Below are positions 43,276-52,069 of a stretch of DNA of 64,000 nucleotides, one piece after another. Source of the stretch: Alistipes sp. (GTDB lineage: Bacteria; Bacteroidota; Bacteroidia; Bacteroidales; Rikenellaceae). A program made the translations under genes and the position numbers. The stretch spans positions 1 to 64,000 of the forward strand of contig JAGATC010000006.1 of NCBI GenBank assembly GCA_017621455.1, in the 5' to 3' direction. The stretch's first letter is position 1; the number at the start of each line of letters is the position of its first letter. Under the pieces are notes generated by a model. It did not search any database. It was not told the DNA's origin and saw only the letters and a program-made list of their open reading frames with translations.

Positions 43276-44946
43276 CTATTCTGCCACTGGGCGCACACTT
43301 AGGCCAGAGTCGCGGCGGCACCAACCCGTGTCGTGGTCGCCACTATTGAAGTAGAGACTGTACGCGCCGTAGGTATCATCAGGCGTAGAACTCCAGTAGA
43401 AGCCGTAGGAGCCCGGGGAATAAGAAGTATCATCAACGTAACAGCCAGCAGCGGGGAGAAAAATGCTGTTGCCATTCTTTTTACTCTTTACCTCGTAACC
43501 ATTGACGCCATTGAGCTTTGTCCATGTCCAAGTGCATCCATTGATGAGTTCTTCAAACTCTTCCTCTGTGGGTAGGCGCCACCCACTACCCCAATTGGAC
43601 GTGGCAGCATCATAGCGACTATCGCCGCCTATATCGCCTATACTCTTGTCATAGGTCTTACAGTTAGCCTCAGTATAGTTCCTCTTTATGGTAGTCTCGC
43701 CCCAAGGAAAGTAGTTGCCACATTTCTCGGGGCTGGTCGCTCCTACATTGCACGTCGCCCACTTAACGCTTAAACCTAAGTCTACAGCATAATGACCTCC
43801 TATATTGATAGTGGAAGATGCGGTGGAACTTGTTTGAATAGGTTCTGGCTCGTCGCCACCAGACATCATATAGCCCAAGCCCACAGCGCCACCAACAGCA
43901 ATAAGGAGCAGTAGCAACCATAGCCACCACTTACTGTTCTTCGGGGCTGGTTCTGTTGGGATATTAGACTTTGGCTGCTCCTTATGTTTGGGTGTGTCAA
44001 TTCGGGGCTTAACCTCCTCCTCCTTGACTGGCTCATCAACAACCTCAACCTCCACTGGGGTCTCGACAATGGTGGACTCGTCTACCGTAATATCTTCGGG
44101 TTGGTTGTTGAGTATAGCCATGCAGTCCACGACATGGGTAAGGCGCTGGGTGTTATCCACAACCAAGCACTCGCGTATAAGCGTCTGCCATGGCTCGGGG
44201 ATGTTACTCAAAGCCTCAGGGAGTACACCTGAGGTCATCTGGCGGAACTGCTCCTGGCGTCCCTCCTGGCTTGTGGGCGAGAATGTGCCACAATTGAATG
44301 GTAGCGCACCCGTAAGCATCTGGTAGGCGATAATGCCAAAGCTCCAAAGGTCGGTATTCTTACGTATTGTCGTCTCCTTAAGCTGCTCGGGCGAGGCGTA
44401 GGAGTAGGTGCCGCCAAGTATAGAGTTGCTCACGGCAGAACTCTCGCCATCAGCGAGCTGTTTCGAAATGCCAAAGTCGGTAATAAGCGGCTCGTAGGTG
44501 CCGTCATACTCCGCAATAAGGATATTCTGTGGTTTGAGGTCGCGGTGGATAATGCCGTGAGAGTGCAGGAAAGCTATGCCCTCGAGTATCTGGCGAAGCA
44601 TCACAAAGCGTATCTCGAGGTTGAGTTTCTTGCTCTTAATTAGGGCATCGAGGCTGCCATCTTTGTAGTACTTCATAATAGCCACGTCCTTCTCACCGTC
44701 GATAGATGAGAATGTGTAGCACTCCTTATAGCGGGCAATGTAGCGGTGACGGTACTGCTGTACCTTCTCGAACTCATTGCGTAGGCGTAGCTCGGGGTGG
44801 TCTGGGTCGACACTCTGCATCTTGATGGCTACATACTCGTGTTCCTCTCTATCGTAGGCACGGTAGACACGGCCGAAGCCGCCCTTGCCTAATAGGTCGC
44901 GAGTAGCGTCGTAGTGGTAGCGTTCGATAAACTCTTGTTGGGTCAT
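43276..44946 (-). CDS. Membrane Ser/Thr protein kinase with extracytoplasmic FISUMP-type domain
   Basis: 556 residues. The N-terminal Hanks-type kinase (about 10-280) is complete: GKGGFGRVYRA (20-30), K42, HRDLKPQN (H134-N141, D136), DFG (D157) and the SPEQ segment. A Pro/Glu-rich linker (282-335) leads to one membrane helix (about 340-361). The outside part (about 385-556) has the FISUMP / major-paralogous-domain pattern: VDLGLSVKWATCNVGA, FPWGE, WRLPTEEEFEEL, YGFYWSSTP and GLSVRPV at the end. The orientation implies sensing outside and phosphorylation inside. No phosphatase gene is adjacent. Monocistronic. Confidence 0.92.
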   Translation of the reverse strand: MTQQEFIERYHYDATRDLLGKGGFGRVYRAYDREEHEYVAIKMQSVDPDHPELRLRNEFEKVQQYRHRYIARYKECYTFSSIDGEKDVAIMKYYKDGSLDALIKSKKLNLEIRFVMLRQILEGIAFLHSHGIIHRDLKPQNILIAEYDGTYEPLITDFGISKQLADGESSAVSNSILGGTYSYASPEQLKETTIRKNTDLWSFGIIAYQMLTGALPFNCGTFSPTSQEGRQEQFRQMTSGVLPEALSNIPEPWQTLIRECLVVDNTQRLTHVVDCMAILNNQPEDITVDESTIVETPVEVEVVDEPVKEEEVKPRIDTPKHKEQPKSNIPTEPAPKNSKWWLWLLLLLIAVGGAVGLGYMMSGGDEPEPIQTSSTASSTINIGGHYAVDLGLSVKWATCNVGATSPEKCGNYFPWGETTIKRNYTEANCKTYDKSIGDIGGDSRYDAATSNWGSGWRLPTEEEFEELINGCTWTWTKLNGVNGYEVKSKKNGNSIFLPAAGCYVDDTSYSPGSYGFYWSSTPDDTYGAYSLYFNSGDHDTGWCRRDSGLSVRPVAE

Positions 44947-45062
44947 AGCGTTGTGATATCTTCAACAAACAAAGGTAGCAATATTTTTGCAATAGTCAAA
45001 ATAAATATATCGACATCGGCGTTTTACGTTTAAGAAGTAGAAATCCCTAAATTCTCTATAAT

Positions 45063-45755
45063 ATGAAACGATTAATTCTTAGCGCCGTGGCTCTTATTGT
45101 AGCCTTTGGCGTGTCGGCACACGAGCCAGAGAGAAATGAGGTAATTGTAAACGGCTATGCCGAGCGTAAGGTTACGCCCGACAAATTCACACTGGCGATT
45201 ACTATTAGCGAGACAGATTCAAAGGGTCGCATATCGCTTGATGAGCAGGAGCGCGATATGATTAAGAGGCTCAAGTCTGAGGGCTTCGATACGGATGAGG
45301 CACTGCGCCTAAAGAACAACTACAGCTCCTATAAGCGTCGTGGTGCGCTTGCTACACGCAGCTATGAGCTTGTAGTGCGTGGTGCCGAGGATTTGTCGCG
45401 TGCCTTTATGGTGCTCGAAGAGCTTAACCTACATAGCGTGTCGCTCAAGAGTGCCACCTGCACCAATCTTGACGCCATCCGCGAGGAGCTGCGTCGTGAA
45501 GCTATTCGCGATGCTAAGCGTAATGCCGAGGTACTGGCCGGGGCTATCGACCAAGAGATAGGCGCGTGCACCTATATTCATGACTATAACAGCAATGGCG
45601 ATGTATACTTCAACGTAAATAGCGCGATGAAGGCACGTGGCTATAGTATGGATAGCGCCGTAGAAGAGGCCTATTATGTGGAGCCTGAGCCTATTGAGTT
45701 TGCCGAGAGCACAATTAGCCACACGATACAGGCGAAATTTGAGCTTTTGCAGTAG
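45063..45755 (+). CDS. SIMPL domain (DUF541) exported protein
   Basis: 230 residues with a cleavable signal peptide (FGVSA-HEP) and the SIMPL fold: EVIVNGYAERKVTPDKFTLAI at the N-terminus, the central YSSYKRRGALATRSYELVV strand pair and the C-terminal IQAKFELLQ. Related proteins protect against oxidative stress or influence membrane stability. Monocistronic; a strong bidirectional terminator follows. Confidence 0.9.
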   Translation: MKRLILSAVALIVAFGVSAHEPERNEVIVNGYAERKVTPDKFTLAITISETDSKGRISLDEQERDMIKRLKSEGFDTDEALRLKNNYSSYKRRGALATRSYELVVRGAEDLSRAFMVLEELNLHSVSLKSATCTNLDAIREELRREAIRDAKRNAEVLAGAIDQEIGACTYIHDYNSNGDVYFNVNSAMKARGYSMDSAVEEAYYVEPEPIEFAESTISHTIQAKFELLQ

Positions 45756-45771
45756 GCTACGACTAAATGGA

Positions 45772-45822
45772 GTGAGTGCCTCGGAGTAGTACGTTAGTAC
45801 AGCCCGAGGCACTCACTTATTT
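45772..45822. terminator. Convergent terminator
   Basis: 13-bp perfect stem GTGAGTGCCTCGG / CCGAGGCACTCAC (45772-45784, 45804-45816), between the SIMPL gene and rny. Confidence 0.85.
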
Positions 45823-45859
45823 GTGACAGGTCGAAGATGACCCCTTATCACAAGAAATG

Positions 45860-47392
45860 TTACTTGGCGTAAGATACAGAACGGGTCTCGCGGATAACGG
45901 TAATCTTGACCTGTCCAGGATATGTCATCTCGTCCTGAATCTTCTTAGCAATGTCGTGCGACAATGCCTCCGACTCCTGGTCTGAGAGCTTGTCGGCGCC
46001 AACGATTACGCGAAGCTCACGACCCGCCTGAATAGCGTAGGTCTTAACAACGCCTGGGTACGATAGGGCGATGCCCTCCATCTCCTTCAAACGCTTGATG
46101 TACGACTCAACAACCTCGCGGCGAGCACCTGGGCGAGCACCTGAGATAGCGTCGCACACCTGGATGATAGGCGCGATAAGCGATGTCATCTCTGTCTCGT
46201 CGTGGTGAGCACCGATGGCGTTGCATACGTCGGGCTTCTCCTTATACTTCTCGGCGAGCTTCATACCGATGATTGCGTGTGGCAATTCGGGCTCGTCGTC
46301 GGGCACCTTGCCTATATCGTGCAGAAGACCTGCGCGGCGTGCTGCCTTAGGATTAAGGCCGAGCTCCGCAGCCATGATGCCTGCGAGGTTTGCTGTCTCG
46401 CGTGCGTGCTGCAAGAGGTTCTGACCATACGATGAACGATACTTCATCTTACCGATAAGACGTATAAGCTCGGGGTGTAGACCGTGGATACCGAGGTCGA
46501 TGGTGGTGCGCTTACCTACCTCGATAATCTCCTCCTCGATCTGCTTCTTAACCTTAGCCACAACCTCCTCGATACGTGCGGGGTGGATACGACCGTCGGT
46601 AACAAGCTGGTGGAGTGCAAGGCGTGCAATCTCGCGGCGTACGGGGTCGAAGCCCGAGAGAATGATAGCCTCGGGGGTGTCGTCAACGATGATCTCGATG
46701 CCCGTAGCTGCCTCCAAGGCGCGGATATTACGACCCTCGCGGCCGATGATGCGTCCCTTAACCTCGTCCGACTCGATGTTGAATACCGTAACGGCATTTT
46801 CGATAGCGGTCTCGGTAGCCACGCGCTGAATAGAGGCAACCACGATACGCTTCGCCTCCTTCGTAGCTGAGAGCTTCGCCTCCTCGATGGTCTCGGCGAT
46901 GTATGCTGCGGCATCAGCCTTTGCCTCGTTCTTCATATTCTCGATGAGCACATTCTTCGCCTCCTCAGAGCTCATGCCCGATATCTGCTCAAGGCGTGTG
47001 TTCTGCTCCTTGATTACAGATGCCAACTCCTCCTTGCGACTCTCAACGCTCTGGAACTGTGCGTCGAGCTGCTCCTTGCGCTTGTCATACTCCGAAGACT
47101 TCTTGTCTAACTCACGCTCCTTGTGCTGGAGGTTCTGCTCAATCTGCTTGGCGCGCTGCTCACTCTGCTGTAGCTTCTGGTTGCGCTCATTCACCTGGCG
47201 ATCGTGGTCGCTCTTAAGCTGGATGAACTTCTCCTTCGCCTGCAACATCTTCTCCTTCTTTATCATTTCGCCATCTGCCTCGGCCTTCGCAACGATAGCC
47301 TTGGCACGTGACTTAGCTATGAAGTAGGCCGAGAGGCCTCCAACCAAAGCACCTGCCACTAAACCGACGACTGCTAAAATTATTGGTTCCAT
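45860..47392 (-). CDS. rny: Ribonuclease Y
   Basis: 510 residues, a membrane-anchored endoribonuclease that starts mRNA decay. N-terminal membrane helix (about 4-26), long coiled coil (30-180), KH domain with [23 protein letters not shown], and HD domain with HDIGK (catalytic HD pair) and IGAHHDE. Length and order are normal. It lies downstream of zapA on the same strand, separated by a 371-bp region that probably encodes a structured RNA. Confidence 0.96.
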   Translation of the reverse strand: MEPIILAVVGLVAGALVGGLSAYFIAKSRAKAIVAKAEADGEMIKKEKMLQAKEKFIQLKSDHDRQVNERNQKLQQSEQRAKQIEQNLQHKERELDKKSSEYDKRKEQLDAQFQSVESRKEELASVIKEQNTRLEQISGMSSEEAKNVLIENMKNEAKADAAAYIAETIEEAKLSATKEAKRIVVASIQRVATETAIENAVTVFNIESDEVKGRIIGREGRNIRALEAATGIEIIVDDTPEAIILSGFDPVRREIARLALHQLVTDGRIHPARIEEVVAKVKKQIEEEIIEVGKRTTIDLGIHGLHPELIRLIGKMKYRSSYGQNLLQHARETANLAGIMAAELGLNPKAARRAGLLHDIGKVPDDEPELPHAIIGMKLAEKYKEKPDVCNAIGAHHDETEMTSLIAPIIQVCDAISGARPGARREVVESYIKRLKEMEGIALSYPGVVKTYAIQAGRELRVIVGADKLSDQESEALSHDIAKKIQDEMTYPGQVKITVIRETRSVSYAK

Positions 47393-47439
47393 AGTTGTAA
47401 TTAAGTGTTATATAATATATTAGTTTTAAAGTATTAACA

Positions 47440-47706
47440 AAAAAAACCGCAGAGACTCCTTAACTTGTTTGACGAATCCTGAGATAAGTCATAGGTGGGG
47501 CTCCGAGGCACGCAACAGTCCACTGGTGGCACTTATGCACCACACCCCGAGGGGTTGAGGCCTTGTTTTGTAGCTCTACTCGAGAGTTGTCCCAATGTAA
47601 TATTAGTTGTACAGATCGCAAATCTTTTAAGGAATCTATGCGGGATAGATTGTATATGTCAAGAACGCTGATACACTTTAGGGTACTGTATCCACCCACC
47701 TCTATT
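47440..47706 (-). ncRNA. ssrS: Probable structured RNA between zapA and rny (6S RNA candidate)
   Basis: The 371-bp gap has no credible gene. A -7-like element (GATATTTG, 47719-47712) could start an RNA near 47706. Its 5' end (AUA-GA-GGUGGG) can pair with CCCACCUAU at 47499-47491, closing a domain of about 215 nt that contains several hairpins. A T8 run follows at 47447-47440. The position next to zapA is shared with 6S RNA in other bacteria. The fold I can draw is not the classical single rod, so the 6S assignment is tentative; the presence of some structured RNA is more secure. Confidence 0.4.
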
Positions 47707-47763
47707 GTTTGCAAATATCGAGCCTAATCACTCTCGCTTTTTGAGCTTTTGTCGTAACGTATG

Positions 47764-48060
47764 TTAGCGCTTATTTCCAACGTAGTTACGTATGCGCTCC
47801 TCGATGGCGTGTAGCTCCTCGACATCTTCGTTTCCCAGTGCCGAGCTGTGCTCGGTGGTGAGTGAGAGTATCGAGTAGCGTAGGGCTGCCATAGCTATGC
47901 GGTCCTGCATGTCGAACTTAGGAATCTTTGAATACTCCGTAATCTTCTCGTTCAGGCGCTTAGCTGCGACGCGGTATAGCTCCTCATTTGCTTGATCGAT
48001 GGTCATAGGGTAGCTCTTACCGGCTATCGATATGTTTATCTTAATCTTTCCTTCTGCCAT
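47764..48060 (-). CDS. zapA: Cell division protein ZapA
   Basis: 98 residues of the ZapA family, which bundles FtsZ filaments. The N-terminal beta domain (KINISIAGKSYPMTID) is followed by the long C-terminal coiled-coil helix (DRIAMAALRYSILSLTTEHSS). Five bp downstream of the ZapB-like gene, so the two form one operon. Normal length. Confidence 0.9.
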   Translation of the reverse strand: MAEGKIKINISIAGKSYPMTIDQANEELYRVAAKRLNEKITEYSKIPKFDMQDRIAMAALRYSILSLTTEHSSALGNEDVEELHAIEERIRNYVGNKR

Positions 48061-48065
48061 CGTTC

Positions 48066-48368
48066 TTAGTTATTTTCCTCTTCGTGTTTTACTGCGGCTA
48101 TGCAGCGCTCAACCTCCCGCAATAAACTGTTGACGCGCTGTCGTGCTCGCTCCACATTGCCTCCATCACCGCGCATAACGGCGCTGAGCTCAGCGCTCTT
48201 AAGGCGTGTGTCGAGATCGCGAACTTTCTCCTCTAAGCGACGCTTCTCTCCCTGCAACCTATCGCGCTCTTTTGTTAATGAGCGGCACTCGGCAGCAATA
48301 CGACTATGGTCGGCAATAAGCCTCTCCACCTCGTCGCGTAGTCGCTTTATGATCTCTCTCTCGGCCAT
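48066..48368 (-). CDS. ZapB-like coiled-coil protein
   Basis: 100 residues, nearly all heptad coiled coil (IIKRLRDEVERLIADHSRIAA, then LTKERDRLQGEKRRLEEKV), like ZapB, the partner of ZapA in other bacteria. I start at 48366-48368 (MAEREIIKRL) rather than at an upstream ATG. Position directly before zapA supports a cell-division role; sequence alone cannot prove orthology. Confidence 0.7.
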   Translation of the reverse strand: MAEREIIKRLRDEVERLIADHSRIAAECRSLTKERDRLQGEKRRLEEKVRDLDTRLKSAELSAVMRGDGGNVERARQRVNSLLREVERCIAAVKHEEENN

Positions 48369-48399
48369 AATTTTGCAATGCAAAGTAGCTATTAATGCC

Positions 48400-48407
48400 C
48401 AAAGATA
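48400..48407 (-). promoter_or_regulatory. zapB-zapA -7 element
   Basis: TATCTTTG on the minus strand, 31 bp before the ZapB-like start; -33 not clear. Confidence 0.5.
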
Positions 48408-48481
48408 GTAAATTTTTAGCTAATTCCCAAATTTTTAGCTAAAAAACTATCAGCGTGACACATTCAATTTTTTGTGGCCTG

Positions 48482-49777
48482 TTACCCCACAATTTCTGCG
48501 TAGAGGTCGTAATCCTCGCAGTCGGTGACCTCCACGTTGTAGAATCGACCCCTCATTAGGCGCTTGCCATGGCTGTCGATAATAAGCTCCTGGTCTACCT
48601 CGGGCGAGTCGTACTCCGAGCGACCAATGTAGAAGTCTCCCTCCTTACGGTCGATAATCACACGCATGGTCTGGCCTATGCGGCGAGCGTTATTCTCCAG
48701 TGACACACCCTCTTGCAGGCGCATGATGCGGTCTACACGGTCGTGCTTAACCTCCTCAGGTACATCGTCCTTGAGACGTGTGGCAGAGTATGTGCCCTCC
48801 TCCTCCGAGTAGGGGAAGACACCCAAGCGGTCGAACTTCGTGTCACGCACAAACTCCATCAACTCCGAGAAGTCCTCCTCTGTTTCACCTGGGTAGCCAA
48901 CAAGTAACGTGGTACGTAGCGCAATATCGGGGATTGCAGCGCGTAGCTTGGCGATAAGAGCCTGTGCCTCGGCCTTAGTGTGGCGGCGCTTCATCGCTGT
49001 GAGCTGATTGTCCGAGATATGCTGGAAGGGAATGTCGAGGTAGCGACAAATCTTCTTCTCGCGAGCCATCACCTCGATAACCTCATCGGGGAAGTCGGTG
49101 GGGTAGGCATAGTGCAGACGCACCCACTCCAACTTCTCGATACGGCATAGGCGCTCCAGTAGCTCGGCTAACTTACGCTCACCGTAGATGTCAACGCCGT
49201 AGTAGGTAGTGTCCTGTGCTATGACCATAATTTCGCGCACACCGCCCGCAACAAGTGCCTCGGCCTCAGCTATCAACTCCTCCATGGGCACTGACTTGTG
49301 ACGACCACGAATAAGCGGAATGGCACAGTAGCCACACATCCAGTTACAACCCTCCGAAATCTTGAGGTAGGCGTAGTGCGAAGGTGTAGATAGCTCACGC
49401 TTTGTCGTGTTCTCCTCGCGCCACTTCGCGCCTAAGCGCTCAACGATGCCCGCCCAGTCGTTCACACCGAAGAAGTCATCCACCTCGGGCAATTCGGGGC
49501 GTAGCTCATCGGCATAGCGCTGCGAGAGGCAGCCCACAACGAAGAGCTCCTCAATCTTGCCCGCCTCCTTGAGCTGTGCGGCACGCAGAATGGTATCTAT
49601 CGACTCCTGCTTCGCGTCGCCAATAAAGCCACAGGTGTTGATTACAACGACATCGGCATTGGTGCGGTCGCTGTCGAACACTATCTCGTAGCCATACTCC
49701 GTGAGCTGTGCTGCGAGGTGCTCCGAGTCTACCGTATTCTTCGAGCATCCGAGGGTTATAATGTTGATTTTCTTCAT
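48482..49777 (-). CDS. rimO: Ribosomal protein S12 methylthiotransferase RimO
   Basis: A 431-residue radical-SAM enzyme that adds a methylthio group to an Asp of ribosomal protein S12. The N-terminal UPF0004 domain carries the auxiliary cluster cysteines (LGCSKNTVDSE, NTCGFIGDAK, VVGCLSQRY). The radical-SAM motif is C-NWM-C-GY-C (CNWMCGYC), and a TRAM domain ends the protein. Follows ftsY by 5 bp in the same operon. Confidence 0.95.
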   Translation of the reverse strand: MKKINIITLGCSKNTVDSEHLAAQLTEYGYEIVFDSDRTNADVVVINTCGFIGDAKQESIDTILRAAQLKEAGKIEELFVVGCLSQRYADELRPELPEVDDFFGVNDWAGIVERLGAKWREENTTKRELSTPSHYAYLKISEGCNWMCGYCAIPLIRGRHKSVPMEELIAEAEALVAGGVREIMVIAQDTTYYGVDIYGERKLAELLERLCRIEKLEWVRLHYAYPTDFPDEVIEVMAREKKICRYLDIPFQHISDNQLTAMKRRHTKAEAQALIAKLRAAIPDIALRTTLLVGYPGETEEDFSELMEFVRDTKFDRLGVFPYSEEEGTYSATRLKDDVPEEVKHDRVDRIMRLQEGVSLENNARRIGQTMRVIIDRKEGDFYIGRSEYDSPEVDQELIIDSHGKRLMRGRFYNVEVTDCEDYDLYAEIVG

Positions 49778-49782
49778 CTTAC

Positions 49783-50835
49783 TTAGTTTTTAGCATCGCC
49801 AAACATGGCGCGTACAAACTCCTTGCGGTCGAACATCTTAAGCTGGTCGATGCCCTCGCCGATACCGATATAACGCACGGGAATGTGGAACTTATCGCTA
49901 ATGCCGATAACCACGCCACCCTTAGCCGTGCCATCGAGCTTGGTGATGGTGAGCGAAGTCACCTGCGTAGCCTCGGTGAACTGCTTAGCCTGCTCAAAGG
50001 CGTTCTGGCCTGTCGAGCCATCCAAGACGAGCATCACCTCGTGTGGCGCGTCGGGTATAACCTTTGACATCACGTTGCGAATCTTCGTGAGCTCCTTCAT
50101 TAGGCCCACCTTGTTGTGCAGACGTCCCGCAGTGTCGATAAGCACCACATCAGCGCCATTAGCCACCGCTGAGCGCAGTGTGTCGTATGCTACAGATGCA
50201 GGGTCGGAGCCCATCTCTTGGCGAATCATCGTAGCCCCTGCACGGTCGGCCCATACGGCGAGCTGGTCGATAGCGGCAGCACGGAACGTGTCGGCAGCAC
50301 CGATGTATACCTTGCGGCCAGCCTTCGTGAGCTGTGCTGCGAGCTTACCTATAGTTGTAGTCTTACCCGCGCCGTTAACGCCCACGACCATAAGCACATA
50401 GGGCATGCCCTCCTTGACCTCAATGCCGAAATCCTCGGTCGAGCGGTGCGACTCCTCCATAAGCTGCGCTATCTCATCGCGCAGGATATACTGCAACTCC
50501 TCGGTATTGAGGTACTTGTCGCGTGCCACGCGTGCCTCGATGCGCTCGATAATCTTCACGGTGGTATCTACACCTACGTCCGAGGTGATAAGCACCTCCT
50601 CGAGGTCGTCCAGGACGTCGGCATCCACCGTTGTGCGTCCCGCAATGGCGCGCTTTAGCTTACCGAAGAATCCCTCCTTGGTCTTCTCCAAGCCCGCCTC
50701 AAGCTCCTTGCGCTCCTCCTCGACCTCTTTGCGCTCCTCTTCGGCTTGCTTTTCGGCTACCTCGGGGGTAATGGTCACGTTCTCAACCTCAGGTTTTACA
50801 TCCTTCTTTTTCTTAAATAAGTCAAAAAATCCCAT
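49783..50835 (-). CDS. ftsY: Signal recognition particle receptor FtsY
   Basis: A 350-residue SRP GTPase at the inner membrane. A short charged A domain (about 1-55; FFDLFKKKKD, long E/K-rich helix) precedes the N helical bundle and the G domain with [37 protein letters not shown] and TKLDGTAKGG. First gene of the ftsY-rimO operon, with a consensus promoter. Confidence 0.96.
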   Translation of the reverse strand: MGFFDLFKKKKDVKPEVENVTITPEVAEKQAEEERKEVEEERKELEAGLEKTKEGFFGKLKRAIAGRTTVDADVLDDLEEVLITSDVGVDTTVKIIERIEARVARDKYLNTEELQYILRDEIAQLMEESHRSTEDFGIEVKEGMPYVLMVVGVNGAGKTTTIGKLAAQLTKAGRKVYIGAADTFRAAAIDQLAVWADRAGATMIRQEMGSDPASVAYDTLRSAVANGADVVLIDTAGRLHNKVGLMKELTKIRNVMSKVIPDAPHEVMLVLDGSTGQNAFEQAKQFTEATQVTSLTITKLDGTAKGGVVIGISDKFHIPVRYIGIGEGIDQLKMFDRKEFVRAMFGDAKN

Positions 50836-50850
50836 ATCTATTTTCGTTAG

Positions 50851-50870
50851 TTCGCGATTTAATTCGCGAA
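50851..50870 (-). promoter_or_regulatory. Hairpin in the ftsY 5' region
   Basis: TTCGCG-N8-CGCGAA forms a 6-bp stem that overlaps the -7 element and lies within the first transcribed bases. Its role is unknown. Confidence 0.4.
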
Positions 50871-50898
50871 GTTAGTTATTTTTATTCTAAAAAGCAAA
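50867..50898 (-). promoter_or_regulatory. ftsY promoter
   Basis: On the minus strand TTTG (50898-50895), 20 bp, TAACTTCG (50874-50867). The TTCG form matches the tRNA-Glu promoter. Confidence 0.7.
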
Positions 50899-50950
50899 CG
50901 TAAGCCCTGTGTCGTTATTAATTCTTCGTAGCCACACCCATAATAAGCGA

Positions 50951-50980
50951 CAACGAGGTCGGCAGTAGTCGACCTCGTTG
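50951..50980. terminator. Hairpin downstream of lipoprotein 51002
   Basis: 11-bp stem CAACGAGGTCG / CGACCTCGTTG. On the minus strand the T8 run precedes rather than follows the stem, so termination is uncertain. Confidence 0.5.
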
Positions 50981-51001
50981 TAAAAAAAAGAGCATTATGT
51001 G

Positions 51002-51808
51002 CTATGGCCTAAACTCCAGACCATTCTCCTCGTAGAAGTTAGAGTAGCACCACCACTCACCACCGGTTGCGCTACCGTTAAGATAGAGTTTTGTGCCCTC
51101 CAATCTGTACTGCATTGTGCTTGCTGGAGAGGCATTCTTGCCAGCCTCGACGTGATACAAATATAAGGTATTGTTATCAAACTTATATTTGTACCATATA
51201 CTTCTGGTTGGACCCTCAATAGGTCGACCCAGTGGATTGTCGTACTTGCTGTAATATGTACAGCAATCTGTAGATGTTACAAACTTAATGTTGTCGTCGT
51301 AGTAGTAGTCTCCCTTTTTGTACTGAATATACCAGCTTCCCCAGAAACGGTAATCGGCATCCTCCTGTTTCATAAGCTCCACGGGAGTTGTATCGTCACC
51401 CTCTAATGGAGTTAACACGATGCTATCTCCCTTGTGAATGACCTGAAGTTTGCCTGGTTCATAGTTGCCATACTTCATGTAGAGTATGCCATCTTCAACC
51501 CAATACTCAAATGCGCCACGTGCGTAGCCTCTATAAGAACCATTCTCGGAATATGAATCGCTGGTGCGATAGCCCTTTCCCGTGTCGTAGAAACGGAACA
51601 CAACCTCATCGGTTCCATAATATCCTTGATCGAATTCTTGCCCCCATCGACCAACGAGCAGTGTCTCTAACTGCTTGTCGGGAGAGTTACTAACTTCTGC
51701 GTTCGTGTTGTGCTCGGGCGCCTCATTGTTGAGTGCTGGCTCTTTCTCACACGACGATGTAATGCCCACAACTGCGAGCATAAGCATCACTAACCATAAA
51801 CGTCTCAT
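51002..51808 (-). CDS. Lipoprotein with lipocalin-like beta domains, unknown function
   Basis: 268 residues with lipobox (TSSC, Cys20) and an Asn/Glu-rich linker to about residue 45. Two beta regions follow, each starting with a G-W/GSW strand (LLVGRWGQEF and RFWGSWYIQY) and ending in L.L..L-type strands, the pattern of the lipocalin-like families common in Bacteroidales. No catalytic residues seen. Monocistronic. Confidence 0.82.
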   Translation of the reverse strand: MRRLWLVMLMLAVVGITSSCEKEPALNNEAPEHNTNAEVSNSPDKQLETLLVGRWGQEFDQGYYGTDEVVFRFYDTGKGYRTSDSYSENGSYRGYARGAFEYWVEDGILYMKYGNYEPGKLQVIHKGDSIVLTPLEGDDTTPVELMKQEDADYRFWGSWYIQYKKGDYYYDDNIKFVTSTDCCTYYSKYDNPLGRPIEGPTRSIWYKYKFDNNTLYLYHVEAGKNASPASTMQYRLEGTKLYLNGSATGGEWWCYSNFYEENGLEFRP

Positions 51809-51906
51809 AGCTTAAAAGTTTTAGTAAGAGGTTCTATCTGCTTGTTTCTCTATTAATGAGTAGTCTGAACCCCGCTAAGACCATCACCAATATCTTCTGT
51901 CTTTCA

Positions 51907-51938
51907 CAAAGTTAGCAACTATTTTTCGAATAAACAAT
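51907..51938 (-). promoter_or_regulatory. Promoter of lipoprotein 51002
   Basis: On the minus strand ATTG (51938-51935), 20 bp, TAACTTTG (51914-51907). A C8 tract (51966-51959) lies about 21 bp further upstream. Confidence 0.65.
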
Positions 51939-52069
51939 AGCGAATTGTGAGAATTTGCGGGGGGGGTAAATGCATGATAGTCAAATAGTTAGCGTTTTGT
52001 GAAATTGGTAAAAAATTGGGCCCCCACACTCGTGAAGACCCAATATAATAATAAACGCTCTATTTTGCA

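Noticed and set aside
47460..47714. Minus-strand open frame of 84 codons between zapA and rny
   Set aside because: It coincides with the probable structured RNA, has no family resemblance and contains the closing stem and hairpins.
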